NCBI RefSeq assembly: GCF_016863135.1
Contig: NZ_BOOH01000064.1
Coordinates: 35,113 to 99,112, forward strand
Source of the DNA: Planobispora longispora
GTDB lineage: Bacteria; Actinomycetota; Actinomycetes; Streptosporangiales; Streptosporangiaceae
DNA length: 64,000 nucleotides
Reading direction: 5' to 3'
Below, one piece after another: positions 1 through 7,953 of this stretch. Position 1 is the stretch's first letter; each line of letters starts with the position of its first letter. The translations under genes were made by a program, and so were the position numbers. Below the pieces are notes generated by a model, which did not search any database, was not told where the DNA came from, and worked only from the letters and a program-made list of their open reading frames with translations.

Positions 1-471
1 TCCCTCATCGACACCCTGGCGGACAGGCTCGATCCGTCGAGATGCGCCGTGCAGTTCGCCTGGGTCGGCGACGTGGGAGTCGGCTACGCCAACGAGATGC
101 GGCACACCGCCGGCCTCGCGGAGAGGTTCTTCCGGTGGCGGCGGCACGCGCTCGAACGCGGATTCGGCGTGGGCCGGCCGCGCGCCCATCTGCCCTGCGG
201 GACGTGTTCGCACGCGGACGGCCTGTACGGCGCCGTGGTGAGCGCGGACGGGACCCTGTCCAGCTGCTGGGAGACGGCCGGCAAACCCGGCTGGCAGGTC
301 GGCACCGTCGTGGACGGCTACCTGCCGTCCGGGCAGACCGAGAACATATGGGTCTCATGCGACGACCAGAATCATTACTCCGATGACGACCAGGCGGTGA
401 CGGCGTTCAACGACGCAGCCGACGCCGCGTTCCTCGACTACCTGGCCGAGACCGGGCGGCTGCGGACATGA
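1..471 (+). CDS. radical SAM/SPASM peptide maturase, C-terminal fragment (start outside window)
   Basis: The reading frame is open from base 1, so only about 156 C-terminal residues are present. They contain a SPASM-like auxiliary [4Fe-4S] region: a C-G-T-C pair, about 20 residues later S-S-C-W-E followed by G-W-Q-V-G-T-V, and a last Cys in W-V-S-C-D-D. This spacing is known from radical SAM enzymes that modify ribosomal peptides; the CxxxCxxC core that binds SAM would lie upstream of the window. The stop codon overlaps the ATG of the MFS gene by four bases (ATGA), so the two are translationally coupled. Peptide maturation is inferred from the fold and from the neighbouring peptidase, exporter and small peptide. 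The substrate cannot be seen on this strand. Confidence 0.72.
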   Translation, partial: SLIDTLADRLDPSRCAVQFAWVGDVGVGYANEMRHTAGLAERFFRWRRHALERGFGVGRPRAHLPCGTCSHADGLYGAVVSADGTLSSCWETAGKPGWQVGTVVDGYLPSGQTENIWVSCDDQNHYSDDDQAVTAFNDAADAAFLDYLAETGRLRT

Positions 472-1778
472 CCGGGACAGCGGACTCGATCAGCCTGTGG
501 CGCGACCGCGACTACCGCAACTACCGCGTCTCCCGGGCGATCGCCATGCTCGGCAGCCACATGTCGAGCCTGGCCTTCCCCCTCCTCGTGCTCGGCATGG
601 GGGAGGGCGCCGTCAAGGCGGGGCTGCTGGGGACCTGCGCGGTCGTCATCGGCACGATCTCCAAGCTCCCCGCGGGACATCTGGCCGATCGTTTCGACCA
701 GAAACGGCTGATGCTGGCCATGGACGCGGTCCGGCTCGCGACCGTCGGCTCCATTCCCCTGGCGGCGGTGCTCGGCCACCTGACCTTCCCCCAGCTGGTG
801 GTGGTGGCCCTGGTCGAGGGCGTCGCGACCGCGGTCTTCGGCAGCGCGTCCATGGTGTTCGTCCGCGTGATCGTGCCGCCGGCGCAGTTCGCCCTCGCGA
901 TGAGCCAGAGCCAGCGGATCTTCGGGATCGCCGCGCTCGTCGGCCCGATGCTCGGAGGCGCGCTGTACGCGGTGGATCCGCTCCTTCCCTTCGTCGTCGA
1001 CACGGCCTCCTACGCCGTGTCCGGCGCGCTTCTCCTGGCGGTGTCGGCGCGTCCGGGGCGGCGGGAGGAGGGCGGGCCCGCCGGCGAGGACCGGCGGGTC
1101 ACCGCCGGCCTGCGCTGGCTGGCGGCCCACCGGGGCATCCTCGGCCTCACCGGGTTCTGCGCGGTGCTCAACCTGGCCGGGGCCGCGTCGGGCCTCGCGG
1201 CGGTGCTCGTGATGAGCGGGCAGGGCGTGCCGAGCGGCGTGATCGGGGTCGTGATGGCCTGCGGCGGATGCGGCGTGGTGGCCGGATCGATGGTCGTCAC
1301 CCGGGTCGTCGGACTGGGACCGGCACGGCTCTATCCGGCCGCCGGCCTCCTGTGGGCGGGGTCCTTCGCGATCCTGTCGGTCTCCCAGTCCCCCTGGGCC
1401 GTGGGCGCCGTCCTCACCTTCCTGGCCGCGCTCGGGCCCTCGACCTCGGTGATGCTGTTCCAGCTCGTCGCGGAGCGTGCTCCCCAGGGCCTGTACGGGC
1501 GGGTCATCGCGGCGCAGGGCCTCATCAGCACCAGCCTGGCGTTCGCCGGCCCGCTGCTGGCCGGGGTCGCGGTGGCGTGGTTCGGCGGCGCCGCCGTCTG
1601 GCTGGTGTTCGCGGGCCTGTGCCTCGCGGCCACCCTCGTCATGATCCCCTTCCTGCCCTGCGTGGACCGGACGGCGGAGCCCCCGGAGCTCGCGGAACCC
1701 GCGGGGCCCGCCGTGCTCGCGCACGACGCGCACGACGCGCACGACGCGCAGGGCCCGCGAACCGGACCGGAGACCTGA
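468..1778 (+). CDS. MFS exporter (EntS-like family)
   Basis: A 436-aa major facilitator protein with about 12 hydrophobic segments. The N-terminus has a DYRNYRVSRAI motif and the loop between helices 2 and 3 reads G-H-L-A-D-R-F-D-Q-K-R, the conserved MFS motif A region. This arrangement is typical of the EntS/MFS_3 proton-driven exporters often found in natural-product clusters. It starts inside the stop of the upstream radical SAM gene, and its own stop lies one base before the peptidase start, so it sits in the middle of a tightly coupled operon. Export of the modified peptide is the likely role. The last 30 or so residues are a low-complexity cytoplasmic tail ending in an Ala-His-Asp repeat. 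Confidence 0.85.
   Translation: MTGTADSISLWRDRDYRNYRVSRAIAMLGSHMSSLAFPLLVLGMGEGAVKAGLLGTCAVVIGTISKLPAGHLADRFDQKRLMLAMDAVRLATVGSIPLAAVLGHLTFPQLVVVALVEGVATAVFGSASMVFVRVIVPPAQFALAMSQSQRIFGIAALVGPMLGGALYAVDPLLPFVVDTASYAVSGALLLAVSARPGRREEGGPAGEDRRVTAGLRWLAAHRGILGLTGFCAVLNLAGAASGLAAVLVMSGQGVPSGVIGVVMACGGCGVVAGSMVVTRVVGLGPARLYPAAGLLWAGSFAILSVSQSPWAVGAVLTFLAALGPSTSVMLFQLVAERAPQGLYGRVIAAQGLISTSLAFAGPLLAGVAVAWFGGAAVWLVFAGLCLAATLVMIPFLPCVDRTAEPPELAEPAGPAVLAHDAHDAHDAQGPRTGPET
1719..1748 (+). repeat. 9-bp in-frame tandem repeat in MFS tail
   Basis: Three exact copies of GCGCACGAC encode Ala-His-Asp three times in the C-terminal tail of the exporter. A change in copy number would keep the reading frame. 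Confidence 0.85.
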
Positions 1779-1779
1779 C

Positions 1780-3882
1780 ATGGGGAACGGCAGGACGGGC
1801 GACGGCACGCCCCGGTACCCGGACGCGGAACGCCTGGCCCTCGTCGAGGAGCGGCACGGCCTGGCCGTCCGGGACCCGTACCGCTGGCTGGAGGACGGCG
1901 CGGACCCCCGCACGGACGCGTGGCTGAGGGCGCAGGAGGAGCTCTACGCCGCGAGCCGCCCGGCCTGGCGGGTCGATCACTGGCGGACGGCTCTGGCCTC
2001 CCTCCACGCCGTAGACCTCTACTCCCCTCCTCTGACGCGCGCCGGGAGAAGCTTCTTCTCCCGGCAGCTCGCCGGCGAGGAGCACCCGACGCTCATGGTC
2101 GCCTCACACGGGCAGGACCGGCCGCTGGTCAAGCCCGAGGACCTGGACCCCACGGGGCTGACGGTGCTGGACGCGTGGCGTCCCTCGGCCGAGGGAGACC
2201 TGCTGGCCTACCAGCTCTCCTCCGACGGCACGGAGGAGTCCCGGCTGTGGGTCATGGACATCGCCACCCGGCGCGTGCTGGACGGGCCGATCGACCGGGT
2301 CCGGCGTTCGTCCGTCGCCTGGCTGCCCGGCGGCACGCACTTCTACTACGTGCGGCGGCTGCCGCCCGGGCCGCACCCGGGCGAGGAACGCTACCACCGC
2401 CGCGTCTTCCTGCACCGGGTCGGATCCCATCCCGACGAGGACATCATGATCTTCGGGGAGGGCCGGGACAGGGCCCAGTTCTACACGGTGAGCGTCACCG
2501 CCGACGGCCGCTGGCTCAGCGTCGCCGCGACCCAGGGCACCGACCGGAACACCGACGTCTGGCTGGCGGATCTGACCGCCGGCCCCTGGCACGCGCCCGC
2601 GCTGCGGCCGGTGCAGGAAGGGGTGCGCGGGCACACGAGGCTGCGCGTCGCCCCGGACGCCGTCGCCGACCCTCCGATCTGGCTGAGGACCACGCGCGGC
2701 GCGCCGTACGGGCGCGTCATGACCGCCACCCCCGCGACCGCCGGCGGCGAGTGGCGGGAGCTGATCGCCGAGCGACCGGGATCGGTGCTCACGGACTTCG
2801 CCGTGCTCACCGGCGCGCGGCTGCCGCGCCCGCTGGGACTCCTCTCGTGGGTACGGCACGCCGTCAGCGAGATCACCGTGCACGATCTGACCGACGGGAC
2901 GCAGATCGGCACGGTGCCCCTGCCGGGCGCCGGATCGACCGGAGGTCTCGCGGTCAGCCGCGACGGAGGCCACGAGGCGTGGTTCTCCTACTCCGATCAC
3001 CTCACCCCGTGGACGGTCCTGCACTACGACGGGCTGACGGGGACGACCCGGTCGTGGCACCCCCAGCGCTCCGTGGTCGCCGCCGCCGGCGCGCGCACCC
3101 GCCACGTGGCGTTCCGGTCCGCCGACGGGACCACGGTCCGGATGTTCGTCGTCTCCCCCGAGGGCCGGCCGGACCGCCCGCGACCGGCCGTCCTCACCGG
3201 TTACGGCGGGTTCGGCGCCCCCGTCGTCCCCACGTACTCGCCCGAGGCGCTGGCGTGGGTGCGGGCGGGCGGTGTCTGGGCGGTGGCGTGCCTGCGCGGC
3301 GGAGGAGAGGAGGGCGAGGAGTGGCATCACGCCGGCCGCGGCGCGAACAAGCAGAACGTCTTCGACGACTTCGCCGCCGCCGCCGACCACCTCGTCGAGG
3401 CCGGGTGGACGAGCCGTGACCGGCTCGGGATCGCGGGCGGGTCCAACGGCGGGCTCCTGGTGGGCGCCGCGGTCACGCAGCATCCGGAGAAGTACGCGGC
3501 CGCCGTGTGCATGTCCCCTCTGCTGGACATGGTCCGCTACGAGCTGCACGGGCTCGGCCCGAGCTGGCGGCCCGAGTACGGCAGCGCCGACGACCCCGGC
3601 GAGCTGCGGACCCTGCTCTCCTACTCCCCCTACCACCGCGTGCGCGCCGGGACGGAGTATCCCGCCGTGCTCTTCACCGCCGCGGAGGCGGACACCCGGG
3701 TGGACCCCCTGCACGCGCGCAAGATGTGCGCCGCGCTGCAGCACGCCTCGCCGGGCCCCGGGCCCGTGCTCCTGCGGCACGAACGCGACGTGGGCCACGG
3801 CGACCGGGCGCTCTCCCGGACGGTCGCCCTGCAGGCCGACTGTCTCGCGTTCCTCGCCGCCCACCTCGGGCTGAGGGTATGA
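1780..3882 (+). CDS. prolyl oligopeptidase family (S9A) serine peptidase
   Basis: A 700-aa cytoplasmic protein with no signal peptide, the usual length for S9A. The N-terminal R-D-P-Y-R-W-L-E-D motif is diagnostic of prolyl oligopeptidases. A seven-bladed beta-propeller covers roughly residues 70-430 and the alpha/beta-hydrolase catalytic domain follows. The nucleophile is in G-G-S-N-G-G (Ser about 553), the Asp is in A-D-T-R-V-D-P (about 640) and the His is in V-G-H-G-D (about 673). The ATG lies one base after the MFS stop and the TGA overlaps the next ATG. POP enzymes are known leader peptidases in some lanthipeptide clusters; that role here is inferred from context. Confidence 0.9.
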   Translation: MGNGRTGDGTPRYPDAERLALVEERHGLAVRDPYRWLEDGADPRTDAWLRAQEELYAASRPAWRVDHWRTALASLHAVDLYSPPLTRAGRSFFSRQLAGEEHPTLMVASHGQDRPLVKPEDLDPTGLTVLDAWRPSAEGDLLAYQLSSDGTEESRLWVMDIATRRVLDGPIDRVRRSSVAWLPGGTHFYYVRRLPPGPHPGEERYHRRVFLHRVGSHPDEDIMIFGEGRDRAQFYTVSVTADGRWLSVAATQGTDRNTDVWLADLTAGPWHAPALRPVQEGVRGHTRLRVAPDAVADPPIWLRTTRGAPYGRVMTATPATAGGEWRELIAERPGSVLTDFAVLTGARLPRPLGLLSWVRHAVSEITVHDLTDGTQIGTVPLPGAGSTGGLAVSRDGGHEAWFSYSDHLTPWTVLHYDGLTGTTRSWHPQRSVVAAAGARTRHVAFRSADGTTVRMFVVSPEGRPDRPRPAVLTGYGGFGAPVVPTYSPEALAWVRAGGVWAVACLRGGGEEGEEWHHAGRGANKQNVFDDFAAAADHLVEAGWTSRDRLGIAGGSNGGLLVGAAVTQHPEKYAAAVCMSPLLDMVRYELHGLGPSWRPEYGSADDPGELRTLLSYSPYHRVRAGTEYPAVLFTAAEADTRVDPLHARKMCAALQHASPGPGPVLLRHERDVGHGDRALSRTVALQADCLAFLAAHLGLRV

Positions 3883-5222
3883 AGGTCCTGGTCTGCCCGC
3901 TGAGCGACCCCGGCTATCTGTATCCCTCGATCGCGATCGGCCGTGAACTGCGCCGCCGGGGAGCCGACGTGCACGTCCTGGGCGGCCGCGAGGCCGGGAC
4001 CCCGGCGACCGCCGCCGGCCTCCCCTTCCTGGCCGCGCGGGACTACGGCGCGGGCCCCGCCTCGTTCAGCGTCGCGCGCTGGGTGCGGCAGGAGGCGGGC
4101 CAGTATCACGCGGTACGGCGGGCGGCCCGCGAGGTGGGCGCCGACCTGCTGCTGACCTCCGTGCTGTGCCACGGGGCGCTGCTGGCGGGCGAGCGGCTCG
4201 GCCTGCCCGTGGTGGTGGTCGGGCTCGCGGCGCACCTGTGGGAGTACCGGTCGGGCGGCGGCGCGGAGCCGGAGCTGCCGGCCGCGCGCCTGTGGAGGTC
4301 GCGGGAGATGCTCGCCGCCTATCGCCGGTCCCGGGAACGGCTCGGGATGACACCGCGCGACGGCGGACATCCGCTGCCGGGAGTCACACCGCCTGCCGAC
4401 ACGCATTCACTGCCCGGAGTCACATCGCCTGCCGACACGCATTCACTGCCGGGAATCACATCGCCTGCCGACGCGCACCCGCTGTCCGGGGCCGCGTTGC
4501 TGCTGCGGGGCGACCCCGTGTTCGAGTTCCCCGGCGCGGTGCTGCCCGAGCGGGCGCACCACGTCGGGCCGTGCTCCTGGGAGCCGGACCCCGACCCGGA
4601 CGAGCTCGGCCTGATCCTCGATCGTCTGGAGCGGGTGGGCAAGCCCGTCGTCTACGTCCACCTCGGGCGGGTCTTCGGCGGCACGAGCCCGTGGCCGCGT
4701 CTGGAGGCCGCCTTCACCGGCGGCCCCTTCCAGGCCGTCGTGGAGCTGGGGCGCACCCCGGCCCCGGCAGCCGTCCTGGAGCCGGGGCGCGCGCGGGCTC
4801 CGGTCGCCGCCCCCGACGCCGACCTCACGGTCGTGCGCAAGCCGTGGATGGGGCCGCTGATCGACCGGGCCGGGCTGGTGCTGACCAGCGGCACCTCGGC
4901 GCCCGTGCTGAGCGCGCTGCTGCGCGGCCGTCCGCTGGGCGTGTCTCCGGCCGGCTCGGAGCAGCCGCTGCTGGCCGAGGCGTGCGTCCGCGCGGGCGTC
5001 GCCGTCTCCGTCCCGAACGACCTGGCCCGCGATCCCGTCGAGGTGCTCGGGTCCGCGTGGCGGGACGGCGGCACGAGGGCGAGGGCCGCGGAGATCGGCC
5101 GCCGGCTCGCGGCGGCCGACGGCGGCGGGCGGGCGGCCGACGTCGTTCAGGCCGTGGCGGCGGGACGGCCGGTTCCCGCCCCGGACCCCGCCCCGGCCTC
5201 TGTCCCGGCCGTCCGCGGATGA
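3879..5222 (+). CDS. GT-B (MGT/GT1-like) glycosyltransferase with inserted repeat
   Basis: The ATG at 3879 overlaps the peptidase stop (ATGA), giving 447 aa; frames opening further upstream are inside the peptidase gene. The N-terminal Rossmann domain begins M-K-V-L-V-C-P-L. The C-terminal half carries the nucleotide-sugar region (V-V-Y-V-H-L-G, then an L-T-S-G-T-S segment and G-S-E-Q-P-L-L-A-E). The usual H-G-G of the GT1 donor site is replaced by T-S-G-T-S, so donor choice or activity may differ. Between the two domains sits a 36-residue low-complexity insert. The gene ends the operon and its 3' end overlaps the convergent SARP gene by 76 bp. Glycosylation of a modified peptide is inference. 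Confidence 0.75.
   Translation: MKVLVCPLSDPGYLYPSIAIGRELRRRGADVHVLGGREAGTPATAAGLPFLAARDYGAGPASFSVARWVRQEAGQYHAVRRAAREVGADLLLTSVLCHGALLAGERLGLPVVVVGLAAHLWEYRSGGGAEPELPAARLWRSREMLAAYRRSRERLGMTPRDGGHPLPGVTPPADTHSLPGVTSPADTHSLPGITSPADAHPLSGAALLLRGDPVFEFPGAVLPERAHHVGPCSWEPDPDPDELGLILDRLERVGKPVVYVHLGRVFGGTSPWPRLEAAFTGGPFQAVVELGRTPAPAAVLEPGRARAPVAAPDADLTVVRKPWMGPLIDRAGLVLTSGTSAPVLSALLRGRPLGVSPAGSEQPLLAEACVRAGVAVSVPNDLARDPVEVLGSAWRDGGTRARAAEIGRRLAAADGGGRAADVVQAVAAGRPVPAPDPAPASVPAVRG
4371..4478 (+). repeat. 36-bp tandem repeat (3 copies) inside glycosyltransferase
   Basis: Three contiguous 36-bp units plus a partial fourth encode the 12-residue unit S-L-P-G-V-T-S-P-A-D-T-H with small variations. Units start at 4371, 4407 and 4443. 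The repeat is in frame, rich in Pro, Ser and Thr, and lies in the linker between the two Rossmann domains. There are no spacers, so it is not a CRISPR. Confidence 0.9.
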
Positions 5223-7057
5223 GGTGATCGCTCTTCCGCGTCTTCCGTGGCGCTCGCGAGTTCCCACGCGTAGGCGTGCATGAGGACCGGCATCTCATAC
5301 ACGCGTGTCCCGGCGTACGGTACCGCGACGACGTTGGCCTCCAGCAGGGACTCCAACGTGCGCAGGGCCGCCTCCTCGTCGGCCTCCAGCGCCCCGGCGG
5401 CCTCGCGCAAAGTGAAGCGGCTCCGCGGCAGGGCTCCCAGACGGCGCAGGGCGTGAGCGGCCGATGGAGGGAGATCGGCCACCGCCCCGGCCAGCCTGGC
5501 CCGGACGGACACGTCGCCCACGGCCAGCTCGTCGAGCGGGCTCCGAGCGCCTTCGAGACGCCGCAGGAAGTCCTTCAGCGACATGTGATCGAACAGGGCC
5601 AGCTTCTCGCCGGCCACCCGCACGGCCAGGGGCAGCAGCCCCACCGCGGTCACGATGCGCCGCGCGGACGGCTCGTCGCCGTCGATCCGGCGCCGGCCGA
5701 CGATCCGCCGGAGCAGGGCGAGCGCCTCGGCTCCGCTGAACGCCGGCAAGGTCGTCCGGTGGCAGCAGCCGAGCCCCGCCAGCGCCGTCCGGGCGGTGAC
5801 GATCACGGCGCTGTCCCCGGTCTCCGGCAGCAGCGGCCGGATCTCCGACTCGCGGCGCGCGTCGTCGATCACGATCAGGGCCCGGCGCCCGGCGAGCCAG
5901 CGCTGCCAGGCCGCGTGCGTCTCCGCCGGGTCCGCCCGGTCGGCGCCGCCCGGGACGCCCGCCGACCACAGGAGCCGGGACATGATCTGGGCCGGCGTGC
6001 GGGGCGTGCCGTTCTCCTCGCGGAGCCGTACGAAATGGCACCCGTGCGGGAAATGCTCGTGCAGCCGATGAGCCGCGGAGACGGCGAGCGCCGTCTTCCC
6101 GACGCCGACCGGCCCCGTGATCACCGTCAGCCGCCCGCCGGCGCGGGCCAGCGTCTCCATCAGCGTGCGCCGCTGGTCCTCGCGCCCGGAGAAGCCGGGC
6201 GCCTCCCGGGGGAGCAGATGGCCCGCGGCCGGTCGCGGCGGCGTGAGACGCACCCGCGACTCGTGATCGTCGAGCAGTGACCGGTGCAGCTCGACCAGGG
6301 CCGGGCCGGGGGTCAGCCCGAACTCGCCGGCCAGCGAGCGGCGTAGCTCGTCGAAGACCGCGAGCGCCTCGGTGCGGCGGCCGAGCTGGCTCAGCGCGGC
6401 CATCTGGGTCATGCGCAGCCGCTCGCGGACCGGGTGCCGCTGCGCCACCACGGCGATCCGCTCGGCCACCTCCAGCGAGGCGCCCCGGGCCACCTCCAGC
6501 TCCGCCCAGTCCTCGAAGGCGGCGAGAAAGCCGTCCTCCAGCCTCTGCGCGGCCCGGCCGATGACCGCGGCGTCGCGCATGCCCTCCAGCACGGGACCGC
6601 GCCAGAGGACGAGCGCCTCGTGCAGCGCCCGCGCCGCGCCGCCGTCCGGCTCACCGTCCGCCCCACCGCGGCGGAGCCGCCGGCCGTCACGCACCTTCCT
6701 CTCGAACTGCAGCCAGTCCAGCTCCGCCTCGTCGGCCGCCAGCACGTAACCGCCCATCTCGTGGACGATGCGGGGCCCGGCGGGCGTGGCGCCCAGCAGG
6801 TTGCGGAGCGCGGACACGTAGACCTGCAGGTTCTTCCTGGCCGTCCGGGGCGGCCCGTCCTCCCAGAGCGCGTCGATGAGCGAGTCGACCGCCACCGGCG
6901 CGTTGGCGTTGCACAACAGGACCGCCAGCACGAGCCGCTGCTTGCGCGGCCCGGCGTCCAGCGGGACGTCGTCGCGCAGCACCCGCAGGGGGCCGAGGAT
7001 TCCGAGCCGCAGCGCGGCGGGCTCCGCCGCGCCGGGGATCGCGCGGACCGGGCGCAC
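5147..7057 (-). CDS. AfsR/SARP-family transcriptional activator with NB-ARC ATPase
   Basis: A 636-aa protein from GTG at 7057, which lies one base after the stop of the 62-aa peptide gene. Residues about 15-95 form an OmpR-like winged helix (L-R-L-G-I-L-G-P-L-R-V). A bacterial transcriptional activation domain follows to about 250. An NB-ARC type ATPase has a P-loop G-P-V-G-V-G-K-T near 315, Walker B L-I-V-I-D-D near 393 and a G-L-P-L-A motif near 475. The TPR region of full-length AfsR is missing. Such regulators usually activate the neighbouring biosynthetic operon. The low-complexity C-terminus overlaps the end of the convergent glycosyltransferase gene. Confidence 0.85.
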   Translation of the reverse strand: MRPVRAIPGAAEPAALRLGILGPLRVLRDDVPLDAGPRKQRLVLAVLLCNANAPVAVDSLIDALWEDGPPRTARKNLQVYVSALRNLLGATPAGPRIVHEMGGYVLAADEAELDWLQFERKVRDGRRLRRGGADGEPDGGAARALHEALVLWRGPVLEGMRDAAVIGRAAQRLEDGFLAAFEDWAELEVARGASLEVAERIAVVAQRHPVRERLRMTQMAALSQLGRRTEALAVFDELRRSLAGEFGLTPGPALVELHRSLLDDHESRVRLTPPRPAAGHLLPREAPGFSGREDQRRTLMETLARAGGRLTVITGPVGVGKTALAVSAAHRLHEHFPHGCHFVRLREENGTPRTPAQIMSRLLWSAGVPGGADRADPAETHAAWQRWLAGRRALIVIDDARRESEIRPLLPETGDSAVIVTARTALAGLGCCHRTTLPAFSGAEALALLRRIVGRRRIDGDEPSARRIVTAVGLLPLAVRVAGEKLALFDHMSLKDFLRRLEGARSPLDELAVGDVSVRARLAGAVADLPPSAAHALRRLGALPRSRFTLREAAGALEADEEAALRTLESLLEANVVAVPYAGTRVYEMPVLMHAYAWELASATEDAEERSPHPRTAGTEAGAGSGAGTGRPAATA

Positions 7058-7058
7058 G

Positions 7059-7247
7059 TCACACGACCTTGACGGACACGTGCCCCTCCACCTCGCTGTC
7101 GGAGGCCGCGTCCAGGCGTTCCTTGACGGATATGAGGACCCGCACCTCGGACTCGGTGAGCTGCGCGAGGACCGCGCGCTGCCGGTCGGAGAGCAGATCC
7201 ACCAGGTTGCCGGCACGGCGCAGTTCGGCGAGCGCGTCAAAAGTCAT
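7059..7247 (-). CDS. 62-aa 'aroma-sacti cluster'-like small protein; candidate RiPP precursor or paralogue
   Basis: The ATG at 7247 follows a GGAG site (complement of 7254-7257) at seven bases. The N-terminal half reads like a RiPP leader: M-T-F-D-A-L-A-E-L, then a V-D-L-L-S motif, Q-R-A-V-L, and L-T-E-S-E-V-R-V-L-I-S-V-K. It ends with S-E-V-E-G-H-V-S-V-K-V-V. From memory this matches the small actinobacterial proteins that NCBI names 'aroma-sacti cluster domain', encoded beside SPASM maturases. It has no Cys, and the tail after E-G-H has no aromatic residue, so a normal thioether or aromatic core is missing. It may be a degenerate paralogue, a regulator, or a substrate for another chemistry. 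It sits between the LuxR gene and the SARP gene. Confidence 0.68.
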   Translation of the reverse strand: MTFDALAELRRAGNLVDLLSDRQRAVLAQLTESEVRVLISVKERLDAASDSEVEGHVSVKVV

Positions 7248-7276
7248 GATCCGCTCCGAATACAGATGGTTGAAGG

Positions 7277-7753
7277 TTAAATGTCATGGAAATCGAACCG
7301 CCGGTCCATAAGACTTTCGGGCCGCGGACTTTCAGGCCGCAGGCCTCCTTCAGGCCACACGTCCCCTGGCCACACGCCTTCGGACCTCGTGCTTTCAGGC
7401 CACGCGTCTCCGGGCCACGCGGCCGTCTCCGCCGAGCCGGCGGAGACGATCAGCGCGACGAGCCCGGCCTGCAGGCGGGACTGCAGGTTCAGCTTGCCGA
7501 GGATCGCCGTGACATGGCGCTTGACCGTGCGCTCGCTGATCTGGAGCGCCCGGGAGATGGACCGGTTGTCGTAGCCGTGGCCGAGCAGTTCGAAGATCAC
7601 GCGTTCGCGCGACGTGAGGGCGTGGATCAGGCGCAGCGCCGCGGCGAACGCCTGCGGGACGACCGCGCGCGGCGCGCCGCCTCGCCCGTGGTCCGGCTGG
7701 GTGTCGCGTACGGCTCCGCAGGCCGGGCACGACGGCCTTCCTCGGCTCAACAT
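7277..7753 (-). CDS. LuxR-type (GerE HTH) transcriptional regulator with Trp-rich repeat tail
   Basis: A 158-aa protein. An N-terminal C-P-A-C pair is followed by a GerE/LuxR helix-turn-helix: L-T-S-R-E-R at about residue 47, then R-A-L-Q-I-S-E-R-T-V-K-R-H-V and L-N-L-Q-S-R-L-Q-A-G. There is no receiver or autoinducer domain, so it is probably a stand-alone DNA-binding regulator. After residue 110 the tail is a degenerate repeat of W-P-G-D-x-W-P-E type. The ATG at 7753 has no clear Shine-Dalgarno site, so the start is uncertain. It probably forms an operon with the small peptide and SARP genes (29-base gap) and has a repeated operator-like dyad upstream. Confidence 0.72.
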   Translation of the reverse strand: MLSRGRPSCPACGAVRDTQPDHGRGGAPRAVVPQAFAAALRLIHALTSRERVIFELLGHGYDNRSISRALQISERTVKRHVTAILGKLNLQSRLQAGLVALIVSAGSAETAAWPGDAWPESTRSEGVWPGDVWPEGGLRPESPRPESLMDRRFDFHDI

Positions 7754-7838
7754 CGTGTCAAGCTAACAGTGAGGCACCTTCGTGTCATGATGAGGCGCGT
7801 TAATCTATTCGCCCGGTTCCACCGGGTGACTCCGGCCG

Positions 7839-7882
7839 GTTCTCCTCGGGAGAACAGCTGTTCCACGGGAGAACGGCTGTTC
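7839..7882. promoter_or_regulatory. operator-like array of GTTC/GAAC dyads
   Basis: The perfect palindrome GAACAGCTGTTC (7852-7863) is followed 19 bp later by the near-copy GAACGGCTGTTC (7871-7882). A further inverted repeat, GTTCTCC/GGAGAAC, spans 7839-7855 and overlaps the first. Two dyads about two helical turns apart, 86-129 bp upstream of the LuxR-type gene, look like a protein-binding site. The binding protein is not known. Confidence 0.55.
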
Positions 7883-7953
7883 CACGGGACCGCTGAGACG
7901 CCGCCTCCGGCGCGCAGCCTGCCGGGTCGGAAAGCCCGGAGCGGGACGCCGGG

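Noticed and set aside
4371..4478. Possible CRISPR array
   Set aside because: The units are contiguous without spacers, lie in a coding frame and have no cas genes nearby.
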